Origin: Rhizaria sp. SCN 62-66
Lineage: Eukaryota > Rhizaria, unplaced
Length of the DNA stretch: 34,334 nt
Assembly (NCBI GenBank): GCA_001724265.1
Contig: MEDY01000323.1
Span: forward strand, 1-34,334
Reading direction: 5' to 3'
Shown here one piece after another: positions 1-9,056 of this stretch (the first letter of the stretch is position 1; each line of letters starts with the position of its first letter). The translations under genes and the position numbers were made by a program. The notes beneath the pieces were generated by a model that searched no databases, was not told the origin of the DNA, and saw only the letters and a program-made list of their open reading frames with translations.

Positions 1-111
1 TGCTTCGAAGGAGTCTTAGAGTCCTGCTGCTTCGAAGGAGTCTTAGAGTCCTGCTGCTTCGAAGGAGTCTTAGAGTCCTGCTGCTTCGAGGGAGTCTTAG
101 AGTCCTGCTGC
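1..111 (-). repeat. 27-bp coding tandem repeat, at least 4 units
   Basis: Units lie at 4-30, 31-57, 58-84 and 85-111, and the array continues past the left edge. The first three are identical; the fourth differs by one base (a to g, synonymous). Each unit encodes QQDSKTPSK in the secreted protein. Near-identity at the DNA level implies recent expansion or homogenisation, so copy number is likely to vary between strains. Confidence 0.9.
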
Positions 112-569
112 TTCGAGGGCACCTTGGAGCTACCACTGTCGTCGTCGTCATCAGAAGGCTTGCCGTCTTCGTCCGCATCCTCGTTCGTGGTGATAGCGTT
201 GATCGTCGTGGTGCCGGCGTCATCTGTGTTAGTGATGACCACCGTCGTGGGGATCGTGTTGGCGGGAGCAGCGCCAGCCTTGCCATCGTAGAGGAAGTTG
301 GAGCCGGAGATGTACAATGGCGCCTTGTAAGTCCCAGCCTCGTTGTAGTACCACGCGTAGGTGCTGTGGTCGATCTCCGCGTTGATCAGGGCGTCGATGT
401 AAACGGACGCCTTGGTCGTGGTGCCAGTCTCAGCGAGAGCGGACGCATGGTCAGGGACCTTGGAGGTAAGGTCCTGCTCGCTCTGGTCAACGACGTCAGC
501 CGAGGCCTGGGCGAAGGCCGCCATGCCAAGCATGGAAGCCATAACAACGAGAGAGCGGAGCAAACGCAT
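1..569 (-). CDS. Secreted protein with C-terminal QQDSKTPSK repeats (3' end outside window)
   Basis: The frame is open from an ATG at 569 down to the left edge, so the C-terminus is missing. The N-terminus (MRLLRSLVVMASMLGMAAFAQA) is a classical signal peptide with a basic start, a hydrophobic core and small residues before the cleavage site, so the product probably enters the secretory pathway. The middle (about residues 25-130) is Thr/Asn/Ala-rich and contains the aromatic cluster STYAWYYNEAG. An acidic run, DEDGKPSDDDDD, follows. The visible end is at least four copies of the 9-residue unit QQDSKTPSK, a hydrophilic, Ser/Thr-rich sequence typical of extracellular or wall-associated stalks. 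I recognise no family. It lies downstream of, and in the same orientation as, another secreted-protein gene (1334-1984). CCAG after a pyrimidine run sits 12 bases before the ATG. The coding call is firm because the signal peptide, frame and GC-ending codons agree; the function is unknown. Confidence 0.8.
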   Translation of the reverse strand, partial: MRLLRSLVVMASMLGMAAFAQASADVVDQSEQDLTSKVPDHASALAETGTTTKASVYIDALINAEIDHSTYAWYYNEAGTYKAPLYISGSNFLYDGKAGAAPANTIPTTVVITNTDDAGTTTINAITTNEDADEDGKPSDDDDDSGSSKVPSKQQDSKTPSKQQDSKTPSKQQDSKTPSKQQDSKTPSK

Positions 570-1333
570 TGTTAAACACTCTGGAATGAAACAAGGGGCG
601 TAGAGATGACACAACGCATGGGAAAAGTGAGGGAGAGGGAGGAGATCGGATGTTGTGGTGAGCGTGTTTCTAAACCGAGCCTCATACGCAACCCAAAGTG
701 GTATTTTGACTATATCAAAGGAATGTCATATTATTAAGCCATTGGACAACGGCTACAAAGAAAAACACCTAAAGTTTGACCATCCCAATGTGCCTTTTGA
801 CCGGCTCAAAGTGGGATCGACAACACTCCTTTGAGCTTCATTCATCCGGCTTGCTCGCTCGCCGATTTTTTCGGCCCCACTCCTCCACCTGTCAACTCAC
901 TTTAAGATGACAACTCGCGGCAATAGATTGGGAGAGTAAAAAATGCAAGGGTGGTGGGGACATGATACAAATTCATAATTGTATTGTTTTTTGATAGTCG
1001 CACAGACAGACATTGTAGTTCATGTTTCCGCGTCAAGGTACTAGCTCTCGGCGTTACAGTAACCAGGCTCATCATTGTCACGCAAAGCTAGCGAGCTGGG
1101 TTTTGTGAGTAGTTCTTGATACCAGCCACCCGCTTCACATGACATCATCTGCAACATGTGCAATATCTCACAAAGGTCAGGGGGGACGCCGCTCCGGCTG
1201 AGGCTTGCAGCTCAAAATAAAGAGCTCTTCATAAAAAGTCCCCCTCGTCCGTCCGCGTCGGCGTCGTCATCATCATTGTTTCATCATCATACTCGTCATC
1301 ACCACATCGTCTTCATCACAGAGCACCGGGCGC
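570..1333. other. Spacer between two minus-strand genes; promoter of the repeat-protein gene
   Basis: No convincing gene. The half nearest 569 should hold the promoter of the secreted repeat protein, and it contains the TTTTGAC/TCAAAG inverted-repeat cluster listed separately. The part near 1150-1333 is probably 3' UTR and terminator of the Tae4-like gene. The short open frames here have AT-rich, repetitive or low-complexity translations. Confidence 0.6.
704..836. promoter_or_regulatory. Cluster of TTTTGAC-N4-TCAAAG inverted repeats
   Basis: Two sites share the form TTTTGAC-N4-TCAAAG, at 704-720 (spacer TATA) and 795-811 (spacer CGGC). A half-site TTTGAC lies at 775-780. GCTCAAAG at 804-811 also pairs with CTTTGAGC at 829-836 as an 8-bp perfect inverted repeat. 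The cluster is 135-267 bases upstream of the ATG at 569. Dyad half-sites repeated at short range look like binding sites for a dimeric factor. That role is inferred; no factor can be named. Confidence 0.4.
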
Positions 1334-1984
1334 TTAGACATCAGCCTCCCAAAGCTCGACCTTGATAGCGACGCTGAAGTACTCAGCGATCTTCTCGGGG
1401 GTCATCGCCTCCTCAATCGTCTCGCCGTTGGGGCGGAGGAGCGAGATGTGGCCTGTGGCCGTGGCCCAGGCGCCCGTGGTGTCCCAGCGGATGACGCCGG
1501 CCTTACCCTCGAAGGGCGTCATCGAGACGCCGCGCTTCTGGCCCTTGGGGGGAACGGCGACGATCGAGGGGGCGCCGAAGTTCTTGTTAAGGTACTGAGG
1601 CACGAAGGTCTTGACACGGTAGATGTGGTTGTTGCCCTTGGCACACGTGATAGACTCGTTGTTGGCCAACTTGGGGATCTTAAGACCCGGGTGGCCCTTC
1701 TCTGCGGCGCAGTTGAAGCACGCCGAGATGCGGATGGCGCAAGTGTTCGTGATCCAGGCCGCGTCGATCTTGCCACCAAGAAGCTTCTTGGGGTTCGACT
1801 TAGGGTAGCAGTCGTCGAGCAGACGGTACTTGGGCATCGACGCGTGCGCGCCACTGACCTTCGTTTGGATCAGAGACGTCGGAACAGCCTCGAGGCGCGA
1901 CTTCGGGAGCGAAGCCGCCGCTGCCAAGCTGATGGAAACCAGCAGGGCCACGAAGAGGAGCACTGCACGGGCACTTCCCTTCAT
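1334..1984 (-). CDS. Secreted Tae4-like peptidoglycan amidase (Dae4-type, probably horizontally acquired)
   Basis: A 216-residue single-exon protein. The start is set at the ATG at 1984; the frame reaches further upstream only through a non-ATG codon. Residues 1-24 (MKGSARAVLLFVALLVSISLAAAA) form a signal peptide in two visible parts: a basic start and a long Leu/Val/Ala core. The rest matches the layout of type VI secretion amidase effector 4, a papain-fold cysteine hydrolase that cuts the gamma-D-Glu-mDAP bond in bacterial peptidoglycan. NTCAIR places the probable nucleophile at Cys82. HIYRVKTFVPQYL follows at about 120-132. GVIRWDTTGAWATATGHISL places the probable catalytic histidine at His179. 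I cannot assign the third (acid) residue. Extra cysteines (59, 89, 92, 114) suit disulfides in a secreted protein. Codon use is GC-rich like the neighbours, so any transfer has been ameliorated. Eukaryotic 'dae' homologues of such effectors are known as secreted antibacterial enzymes; by analogy this one may act in defence or bacterivory. Family call fairly confident, activity untested. Confidence 0.72.
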   Translation of the reverse strand: MKGSARAVLLFVALLVSISLAAAASLPKSRLEAVPTSLIQTKVSGAHASMPKYRLLDDCYPKSNPKKLLGGKIDAAWITNTCAIRISACFNCAAEKGHPGLKIPKLANNESITCAKGNNHIYRVKTFVPQYLNKNFGAPSIVAVPPKGQKRGVSMTPFEGKAGVIRWDTTGAWATATGHISLLRPNGETIEEAMTPEKIAEYFSVAIKVELWEADV

Positions 1985-2494
1985 ATCACCTACACAACAG
2001 GAAAACAAAGCCGCGGAATAAATACATAAATGATTAGAACATTATAGCCTACAAACTACGCATACAATTAACCGCAAGGGAAAGAGACGGCCTTTAGCGA
2101 CCCCATGGGAACTTCAAAGAAGGACGACTTGTGCCATCATTTCTCTCGAGCGAGCTCGAAAAGCGGTCGGTCGAAAAAGTCTCCTTTATGTCATTCATTT
2201 TTTCAGTCCAGAGCCAAGTCTCAACTTTATTTTCATTCTGGCTCGATATGAAGGCTGAATCAAAGAAGTTTTAGTGGTGCATATTGAGGGTGTTCAGTCT
2301 ATGTTTTTGTTGATATGAACGAGAGTTGATGTGCCATGTATTTTTTTCTCTTTAAATGTGCTCCTTGTTGCGCACACAGAGCAATATCTTCTTCGTATCT
2401 GTCACCCTCCCATCTGCATCTCACTGCCAGCACGCCTGTTTCTCCTTGTTTGGTCGCTTTCACGGGTGTACTTTGCGCTACAGGCAGCGCTACC
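1985..2494. other. Divergent intergenic region between the Tae4-like gene and the mutase gene
   Basis: About 510 bases, AT-rich between 2000 and 2330, with no gene seen. It must hold both promoters. An ATG at 2336 is in frame with the mutase, but the stretch it would add is Cys/Phe/Ser-rich, unlike a presequence, so I treat it as 5' UTR. Pyrimidine-rich tracts ending in TAG (minus strand, 5 bases before the ATG at 1984) and ACAG (plus strand, 11 bases before 2495) sit just before the two start codons. Confidence 0.5.
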
Positions 2495-4947
2495 ATGATG
2501 TCCTCCATGCGCACTCGTCTCGCCAAGACCGCGACTACGCTGTCTGGCGCGATCGCGTCGTCCGCCTCCGTCTCGGTCGCTTCGCGCCGTAACCTGGGCA
2601 ACTCGGCCCCCTCTTCGCTCCGCAAGGAGTGGGAGAAGATCGCCGCCAAGGACCTCCGGCAGACCCCTGTCGAGTCGCTCATCTCCAAGACCGCTGAGGG
2701 CATCGACATGAAGCCCATCTACTTTGCCGAGGACGTCCCCGCGTCTGCCGCGCAGGAGCTGCCGGGCCGCTTCCCCTACACCCGCGGCCCCAAGGCCACC
2801 ATGTACACCGTGCGCCCCTGGACTGTGCGTCAGTACGCCGGCTTCTCCACCGCCGAGGCCTCTAACGCCTTCTACAAGCGCAACCTTAAGGCCGGCCAGC
2901 AGGGTCTCTCCGTCGCCTTCGACCTCGCCACGCACCGCGGCTACGACTCCGACAACGCCCGCGTCACTGGTGACGTTGGCATGGCCGGTGTCGCCATCGA
3001 CACGATCGAGTGCATGAAGGTGCTCTTCAACGAGATCCCGCTCGACAAGGTCTCCGTCTCGATGACCATGAACGGCGCCGTCATCCCTATCATGGCCATG
3101 TTCGTCGCCGCCGCGCGCGAGTCTGGCGTCGCCTCCCAGGCCCTCACCGGCACCATCCAGAACGACATTCTTAAGGAGTTCATGGTGCGCAACACCTTCA
3201 TCTACCCGCCCGAGGCGTCGATGCGCGTCATCGGCGACATTATGGCCTACACCTCGACCGAGATGCCCAAGTTCAACTCGATCTCCATCTCCGGCTACCA
3301 CCTCCAGGAGGCCGGCGCCGACGCCGCTCTTGAGCTCGCCTTCACCCTCGCCGACGTACGTTCCAGTTGAAGTTTAAAAAAACATCATGATCTTTTTGTT
3401 TTGTGTATCTCATTGCACTCGTAATGTTTGTGGTTTGTTCGAAGCTCCACGTGATCTCACCTGTACTTAATCGTTGTGCTGTTTTTGTTTCCCCTTAATT
3501 CTAGGGTATCGAGTACGGCCGCACCGGTGTCCGCGCTGGTCTGGACATCGACGCCATTGCGCCCCGGTTCTCCTTCTTCTTCGGCATCGGCATGAACTTC
3601 TACATGGAGGTCGCCAAGCTCCGCGCCGCGCGCAAGCTCTGGGCCAAGCTGATGAAGCAGCACTTCAACCCCAAGAACGAGCAGTCGCTCATGCTCCGTA
3701 CCCACTGCCAGACCTCCGGCTGGTCCCTCACCGAGCAGGACCCCTACAACAACGTCGTGCGCACCACGGTCGAGGCGATGGCGGCCACTCTCGGCGGCAC
3801 GCAGTCGCTGCATACCAACGCTTTTGACGAGGCCGTTGGCCTGCCCACCGACTTCAGCGCCCGCGTCGCGCGCAACACGCAGCTGCTGCTGCAGACCGAG
3901 GCCGGCATCCCCAAGGTCGTCGACCCCTTCGGCGGCAGCTACATGATGGAGGCGCTCACAGAGGCGCTGATCGAGAAGGCCGAGAAGATCATCAACGAGG
4001 TCGAGTCCCTGGGCGGTATGGCTAAGGCCGTCACCTCCGGCATGCCTAAGATGCGCATCGAGGAGGCCGCGGCGCGCAAGCAGGCCCGCATCGACTCCGG
4101 CGAGGACATCATCGTCGGCGTCAACAAGTTCCAGGTTGAGGGCGAGAAGCCCATCGACGTGCTCGTCATCGACAACGCCGCCGTGCGCCAGTCGCAGGTC
4201 GCGCGCCTTGCCGCAGTTAAGGCCTCCCGCGACAACGTCAAGGTCAAGGCGCTGCTCGCCAAGATTACCGAGGCCGCGGCCGACGCGTCCAAGGGCAACC
4301 TGCTCGCCATTGCCGTCGAAGCCGCGCTCGCGCGCGCGACGCTGGGCGAGATCTCCGACGCCATGGAGTCGGTTTTCACCCGTTACGCGCCCGACGCCAA
4401 GCTCGCCGCCGGCGCGTACAAGAGCGAGATCGGCTCCATTTCGAACCCGGAGGACGCGAAGCGCGCCATGGAGGAGGTGCTCGAGCTGCAGAAGCGCTGT
4501 GCCAAGTTCGAGGAGAAGCGCGGCCGTCGCCCGCGTCTGCTGTCGGCCAAGATGGGCCAGGACGGCCACGACCGCGGCGTCAAGGTCGTCTCCACCGGCT
4601 TCGCCGACCTCGGCTTCGACGTCGACATCGGCCCCCTCTTCTCCACGCCCGCCGAGGTCGTGCGCCAGGCGCTCGACGCCGACGTGCACGTCATTGGCGT
4701 GTCGACGCTCGCCGCCGGCCACAAGGCGCTCGTCCCCGAGCTCATGAAGGAGCTCAAGGCCAACAACGCGTCCGACGTCCTTGTCGTCGTCGGCGGCGTC
4801 ATCCCGCCCCAGGACTACGAGTTCCTGTACGAGCAGGGCGTGAGCGCCGTCTTCGGCCCCGGCACGCGCATCCCCGACGCTGTCCGCAAGGTCCTCGACG
4901 CGCTCGACGCGCAGACCGAGAACTCCGGCGTCTCTGCCTCCATGTGA
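2495..4947 (+). CDS. MUT: Methylmalonyl-CoA mutase, mitochondrial, adenosylcobalamin-dependent
   Basis: Two exons, 2495-3355 and 3505-4947, give 767 residues, close to animal mutases (~750). The intron starts GTACGTTCC, ends TTCTAG and is phase 0. The enzyme converts (R)-methylmalonyl-CoA to succinyl-CoA in the matrix, the last step of propionate, odd-chain fatty acid and branched amino acid breakdown. The N-terminus ([18 protein letters not shown] and on to SRRNLG) is a basic, Ser/Ala-rich presequence. Substrate-barrel motifs include [51 protein letters not shown] and [14 protein letters not shown]. The C-terminal cobalamin domain has GQDGHDRG, with His642 as lower cobalt ligand, then STLAAGHK and [11 protein letters not shown]. 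No key residue is missing. It implies a B12-using organism, or one that eats B12 makers. The stop is TGA. The gene is convergent with the next one at 5271. Confidence 0.97.
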
Positions 4948-5270
4948 GTCAGCGGTCTCGTCTGATCGGCAGATAACGGGTTGGCTAGGTGGGGTGTTGC
5001 TGACTGGGAGCTCAAATCTCGCAGAAAGCTGCTGTTGTTGAGATGGTTTAATAATTGATGCTTTTTGAGGACGTTACGGTTTTGTTGTTGTGGCAGATGT
5101 GGTTGTTGATGTCTCTTGTGTGTTGAATCGCGGTAGCGTTATGTAATTAAGTTGGGCTGGTGGAAAGAATAAGAATGACTAAACTTTTTATTAATCAATA
5201 AACAACTGTCACAATATTTAAAACAAAAAAAAAAACGCTATAATTCTAGGTAACTTTCGTTCCGACCGAA
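4948..5270. other. Convergent 3' spacer between mutase and membrane-protein genes
   Basis: A 323-base T/A-rich spacer with no gene. Both 3' UTRs must end here. It holds a symmetric pair of poly(A)-signal hexamers at 5187-5202 (listed separately) and a long A run near 5222-5235. Confidence 0.6.
5187..5202. terminator. Back-to-back poly(A) signals TTTATTAATCAATAAA
   Basis: AATAAA at 5197-5202 reads on the plus strand, 250 bases past the mutase stop. TTTATT at 5187-5192 is AATAAA on the minus strand, about 80 bases past the stop of the membrane-protein gene. The two hexamers are separated by only AATC, so one site could direct 3' cleavage for both convergent transcripts. Hexamer use in this lineage is assumed, not shown. 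Confidence 0.45.
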
Positions 5271-8200
5271 TCACTTTAACATTATCAGCTTCGTAACTGC
5301 ATCACAAATCTCCCTCGCGACAGCCGCAACCACCGTGCCATAACCAACCGTCCTTCGCGGCTTGCCAGCTACCCGTCTTGTTTGCACTGACGCTGCGGTG
5401 ACTGTTGATAACTCCCAGTGTACAGCAGAGTCGCCAGTGCAAACTACCTCAAGTGACAGCCGGCTTGCTAAGCCTGTGTAGTCATAGTCATGTTGTCCAG
5501 CATTAGCGTCTGCGTCAGAAACCGACTCGTCTCTGTTTTGATCAGCAGCAAGAGCACATGCCCACGCAGCAGCCCTCAGTCCCATTGTCGCAAGAGCCAG
5601 AGGCAAGCATTGGACGGCAGCGACTGCAGCAACGGCAGCAGCGGGCGGCAGCGTGAAGAGCACGAGTGAGAACAGCAACGCGCCTGCTAAGCACTGCTCG
5701 CGGTCGAACGCGTTCGAGAACGTGACTTGTGCGCGCAGCGTACTTGTGCGAGCACCGGTGAAGAGACGCGCGAGCACGTGCAGCATTTGCAGGAGCGCCA
5801 ATAAAACGACACAGTACGCATTGGCAAGTGCTGCTGCAACAAAAAGGGGCGGGAGCAAGATGAGGTCGTGTGCGAGTGCCAGGGCAAATGAGGGCGCGGC
5901 AGGGATAGCAAGCATGGCGACCAAGATTATAACAGCGATAAGGAGCTGCGACGTGACCGTGAGCAAAGCAGGGGTGACCGAGAGCAGTGAAATACCTGCA
6001 GTGACTGGTGTCGCTGCGGCAGCTGACAACAGTGCTGTAATAACGCTGTTTGTGAAAGAAACACACGTGATCGCCGTTGCGTTTACCAGTGTGGCTGCAA
6101 TGGCCGCGAGTTGGGCTGCGAATGAGAGCAAAAATCCCAGTACTGTCGCAGCCAGCGAGTGTAGCAAAGCACAGAGAGGCACAATGATACGCACAAGCAG
6201 CACAGCAAAGCGAGAGCTCGTAGAGCGAGAGTTTGACCTCGCACTCGAGCTCGTATTTGTGCTTGCATTGAGCGGCGAAAATGGCTGAGATTGCAGCTCC
6301 AGGTGCGTCTGCGCTGAAGTGAGGGCAGGAAGCCACGGTGAGATACGACAGACAAACCACTGCAACGGAGGCGGAGGCGCGTGCGACTGCTGCTCTGTCG
6401 CAAGCACTGACGGCAACAGAGGCGGAAACAGCGGCAGCAATGCGGACACTGCAGCTTCGACAACACCTGCACCCGAGACAGAGCCACTAACAGAGCTAGT
6501 TGCGCTTTTGCCAGCCGTCGTCGAGGCAGCAGTGGCCCGAGCGATTGCGACAGCAATGGGCGACGACACTGCAGTTGGCGCAGAGTCCGCAGCAACAGTG
6601 TGCTCCGCAGCCGAGTCAGACTTGGCACCAGCGAGCAGGCCAGGGGAAGGACATGCGGCTTCGAGCGCGGCAGGCGTGCCCCAGAGCGCTGCTGCAATGC
6701 CGCCACGGCCGTGAGTCAGCCGCACCGTCGTTGCGGCAAGAGCGAAGGGCGAGCCGTGGCTGGCAGCGGTGATCAGATGCCATAATAAGGCGGCAGGAGA
6801 AGCTGTTACCGCTGGAAGCAAACTTTGTACCGTGAGCAAAAGTGTAATGAGAAGAAACACAGCCAGAAACAGGCGACTAGTTAACTTGGCACTCGCGGTT
6901 CCAGAAAACGTGGATTTGACTAGCTTGTTGTTCATAATCCTGCCACGCTCATTACTGTTATTGTTAATGCATGCAAAACGGGAGACAAGACTATAACGAG
7001 TGAAAGACCTCACAACATTGCCAAAAAGGCCAAGATTATGTGTCATACATTGCATTTCGACACAGATTGGCAGCAAAACAAAGTGCCACGCAAAGCGACC
7101 ACCGATCATGGCCACAAACACAACAGCACTAGAAACAAGTGCAATAACGAAAGCGAGAAGCAATAGCGAAAGATTCAGTGCAAAAAACTGTGGCAGCGCG
7201 ACGAAAACTTGCTGGGCATCGTCTTTAAGCAAAGATAGCGTCGCTGAGTTTGTACTCATCACTGTGTCGGCAACAGCAATTGTGATAGAACTGACAGTAC
7301 AGCTGTTTAGAGCAGTGCTGGCGCAGGACTTAATTGTCTCACTCACAAACAGGGTCGCAGCAACTTGGAGCAGCAGCACAGCACAAATAGCGGCAACAGT
7401 GCTGCTCCACGTTTCACGCCTCTGATGGCTTGACTTCGGCAGCACAGTCACTCCTGGTGTGGCTGTACGCAGCAATAAAACACGTGCGGCCTCAGACTGA
7501 GCTAAGGCAGCAGCAGTTGCCACAGCGGCATCACTCTTAGGAAACACGTTGAAACCCTTCTCAGTATCTTTGCTCACGCCGGAGCTGTTCGTAGCTGCGA
7601 GTCCTAGCGCGCAGAGCAAAGAGTGGGCTCGCGCGCGAGACAACAGAGGCAGCAGCGGGGGCAACGGCACAGCAGCCGCCGCAAGTGACCAAGGGCAGTA
7701 CCAGACCACAGCCGCGTAATGCTGTTTAGTCGGCACAGAGCTACAAACACCTGGAGCTCGGAGGGACAAGCGCCAGCACGCAGTAACGCTGTCAGAAACG
7801 CTATGCTTGTTATTGCTGGTATTTGCAATTTTGAACAACGGGAACGAAAACAAGACTTCAGCAATAGCAATCGGTTCACTGTTATTTCCGCTTAAAATAG
7901 TGGTGTTTTCGTTATTATAAGGGTTGTCGGTGTCGCTCGCAGTGCTAAGTGACAGCTCAGCGTGGCCAACAACACGTAACGCCTGCGACGAGTGTGATGT
8001 GGCGACTTCATGTTCGTTGTTGGGGGTGACAGCAGCAGCAACAACCCATCGATCCTTACCACAGCTAGCCGCATTGTTCAACGGAGTGTTTACATGGCCA
8101 ACCGCGCTGTCAGCGCTAGATCTCGAGCTCGAGCTCAAGCTCGGGTTGAAGCTTGACTGCGAAGATGTTGTTGATTGCGACTGCGACAAGAGTAACTCGG

Positions 8201-8612
8201 TGTTTGGAGGTGCAAAGCAGCGAGACGAGCGGCGTAATTGCTGTTGTTGTGGCTCTAGTGCTCGCTGCCTCTGCGCTTGTCGAGAGTGAGACTCCGATTG
8301 CTGCCTTGTGTGCTGAGGCTGATGCCGCTTCTCTGGTGTGGTGAAACTCGCCACATCCCCACAAGCTCCACCAGAGCTGCGAGACGCGGCAATGTGCCAT
8401 CCAAGTAAACACAGACGCGCGCGTGGCGGCAGCTGAGACTGCTGTAAAGACGTCACGGCTGAGAGAGATTTGGGGGGAGTTGGTTGGGGTTGTTGCTGTT
8501 TGCGGGGAGAATCGGCTTTGGGAGATTGTAGAAGCGTGATAGCTGTTATTGATAGGGCATCCCGGAGTTCAGTCGGGAGATACACGACTGGTTTAGTGTA
8601 AAAGGCCTCCAT
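5271..8612 (-). CDS. Orphan multi-pass membrane protein, 1113 residues
   Basis: One uninterrupted frame from an ATG at 8612 to TGA at 5271. The open frame extends upstream only through a GTG, so the ATG starting MEAFYTKPVVYLPTELRD is preferred. Residues 1-60 look folded. About 60-200 is Gln/Ser/Arg-rich low complexity. About 200-390 has alternating hydrophobic stretches that could be beta strands. From about 400 onward there are many hydrophobic spans: roughly 400-418, 474-504, 578-600, a near-continuous block 800-950, and 974-1020. A soluble tail, RLSLEVVCTGDSAVHWEL to the end, closes the protein. Eight or more membrane spans are plausible. Codon use is noticeably less GC-biased than in the mutase or carrier genes, with many A-ending Ala, Thr and Ser codons, so it may be weakly expressed, young or fast-evolving. 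I recognise no family. The size and openness of the frame support a real gene; unseen introns in the low-complexity part are possible. Confidence 0.7.
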   Translation of the reverse strand: MEAFYTKPVVYLPTELRDALSITAITLLQSPKADSPRKQQQPQPTPPKSLSAVTSLQQSQLPPRARLCLLGWHIAASRSSGGACGDVASFTTPEKRHQPQHTRQQSESHSRQAQRQRALEPQQQQLRRSSRCFAPPNTELLLSQSQSTTSSQSSFNPSLSSSSRSSADSAVGHVNTPLNNAASCGKDRWVVAAAVTPNNEHEVATSHSSQALRVVGHAELSLSTASDTDNPYNNENTTILSGNNSEPIAIAEVLFSFPLFKIANTSNNKHSVSDSVTACWRLSLRAPGVCSSVPTKQHYAAVVWYCPWSLAAAAVPLPPLLPLLSRARAHSLLCALGLAATNSSGVSKDTEKGFNVFPKSDAAVATAAALAQSEAARVLLLRTATPGVTVLPKSSHQRRETWSSTVAAICAVLLLQVAATLFVSETIKSCASTALNSCTVSSITIAVADTVMSTNSATLSLLKDDAQQVFVALPQFFALNLSLLLLAFVIALVSSAVVFVAMIGGRFAWHFVLLPICVEMQCMTHNLGLFGNVVRSFTRYSLVSRFACINNNSNERGRIMNNKLVKSTFSGTASAKLTSRLFLAVFLLITLLLTVQSLLPAVTASPAALLWHLITAASHGSPFALAATTVRLTHGRGGIAAALWGTPAALEAACPSPGLLAGAKSDSAAEHTVAADSAPTAVSSPIAVAIARATAASTTAGKSATSSVSGSVSGAGVVEAAVSALLPLFPPLLPSVLATEQQSHAPPPPLQWFVCRISPWLPALTSAQTHLELQSQPFSPLNASTNTSSSARSNSRSTSSRFAVLLVRIIVPLCALLHSLAATVLGFLLSFAAQLAAIAATLVNATAITCVSFTNSVITALLSAAAATPVTAGISLLSVTPALLTVTSQLLIAVIILVAMLAIPAAPSFALALAHDLILLPPLFVAAALANAYCVVLLALLQMLHVLARLFTGARTSTLRAQVTFSNAFDREQCLAGALLFSLVLFTLPPAAAVAAVAAVQCLPLALATMGLRAAAWACALAADQNRDESVSDADANAGQHDYDYTGLASRLSLEVVCTGDSAVHWELSTVTAASVQTRRVAGKPRRTVGYGTVVAAVAREICDAVTKLIMLK

Positions 8613-9056
8613 TGTGAGAGGCAATGAGGGGAAACCCTTGTCGGGCTGGAAAAAAAAGACGGGTTGGCAGCCGTTGAAGATCACCTAGACGAGAGTAAGA
8701 TAAACAACCTGGCAAATTGAGTTAATCAAGTATTCAGAAAATGCGAATAATTGGATGAAATGATCGTAGTTATAAAAACCTGCCGTGTCAAATTAAGCCG
8801 GAATAACGGACACTGCAGTGTATTTGAGATCATATTAAATACTAGGTAAACGAGGCGCGGACTCTATCAATCAGAGGTATTGAGGCCGCGAGCGCCTTCA
8901 GTAAGAGACGCAATTTCTAAGTGCAGAATGTGCCAGAAATATTGTTATCTCGCACATAATGGCACTATGAGTACTAGATACCTTGACACTCGGCCATAAT
9001 AGCACAAAGCTCAGATAGTCGAGATATCCTAAGGGTGCAAGCATGGAGAGGAGCTT
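8613..9056. other. Spacer between two minus-strand genes
   Basis: About 440 AT-rich bases with no gene seen. It should hold the promoter of the orphan membrane protein near 8620-8800. On the minus strand a strong pyrimidine tract ending TTTTTTTTCCAG lies about 34 bases before the ATG at 8612. The part near 9056 would be 3' UTR of the upstream gene. Confidence 0.5.

Noticed and set aside
1-111. CRISPR-like regular repeats
   Set aside because: The 27-bp units are contiguous with no spacers, and they encode a clean 9-residue protein repeat.
2336-2494. Upstream in-frame ATG for the mutase
   Set aside because: It would add a Cys/Phe-rich stretch before a good presequence; the ATG at 2495 has better context and gives the normal enzyme length.
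3457-4722. 421-codon open frame on the minus strand
   Set aside because: Antisense shadow of mutase exon 2, which is matched residue by residue to a known enzyme family.
8613-8684. Extended N-terminus of the orphan membrane protein
   Set aside because: The extension begins at GTG, not ATG, and contains a TTTTTTTTCCAG tract suited to untranslated sequence.
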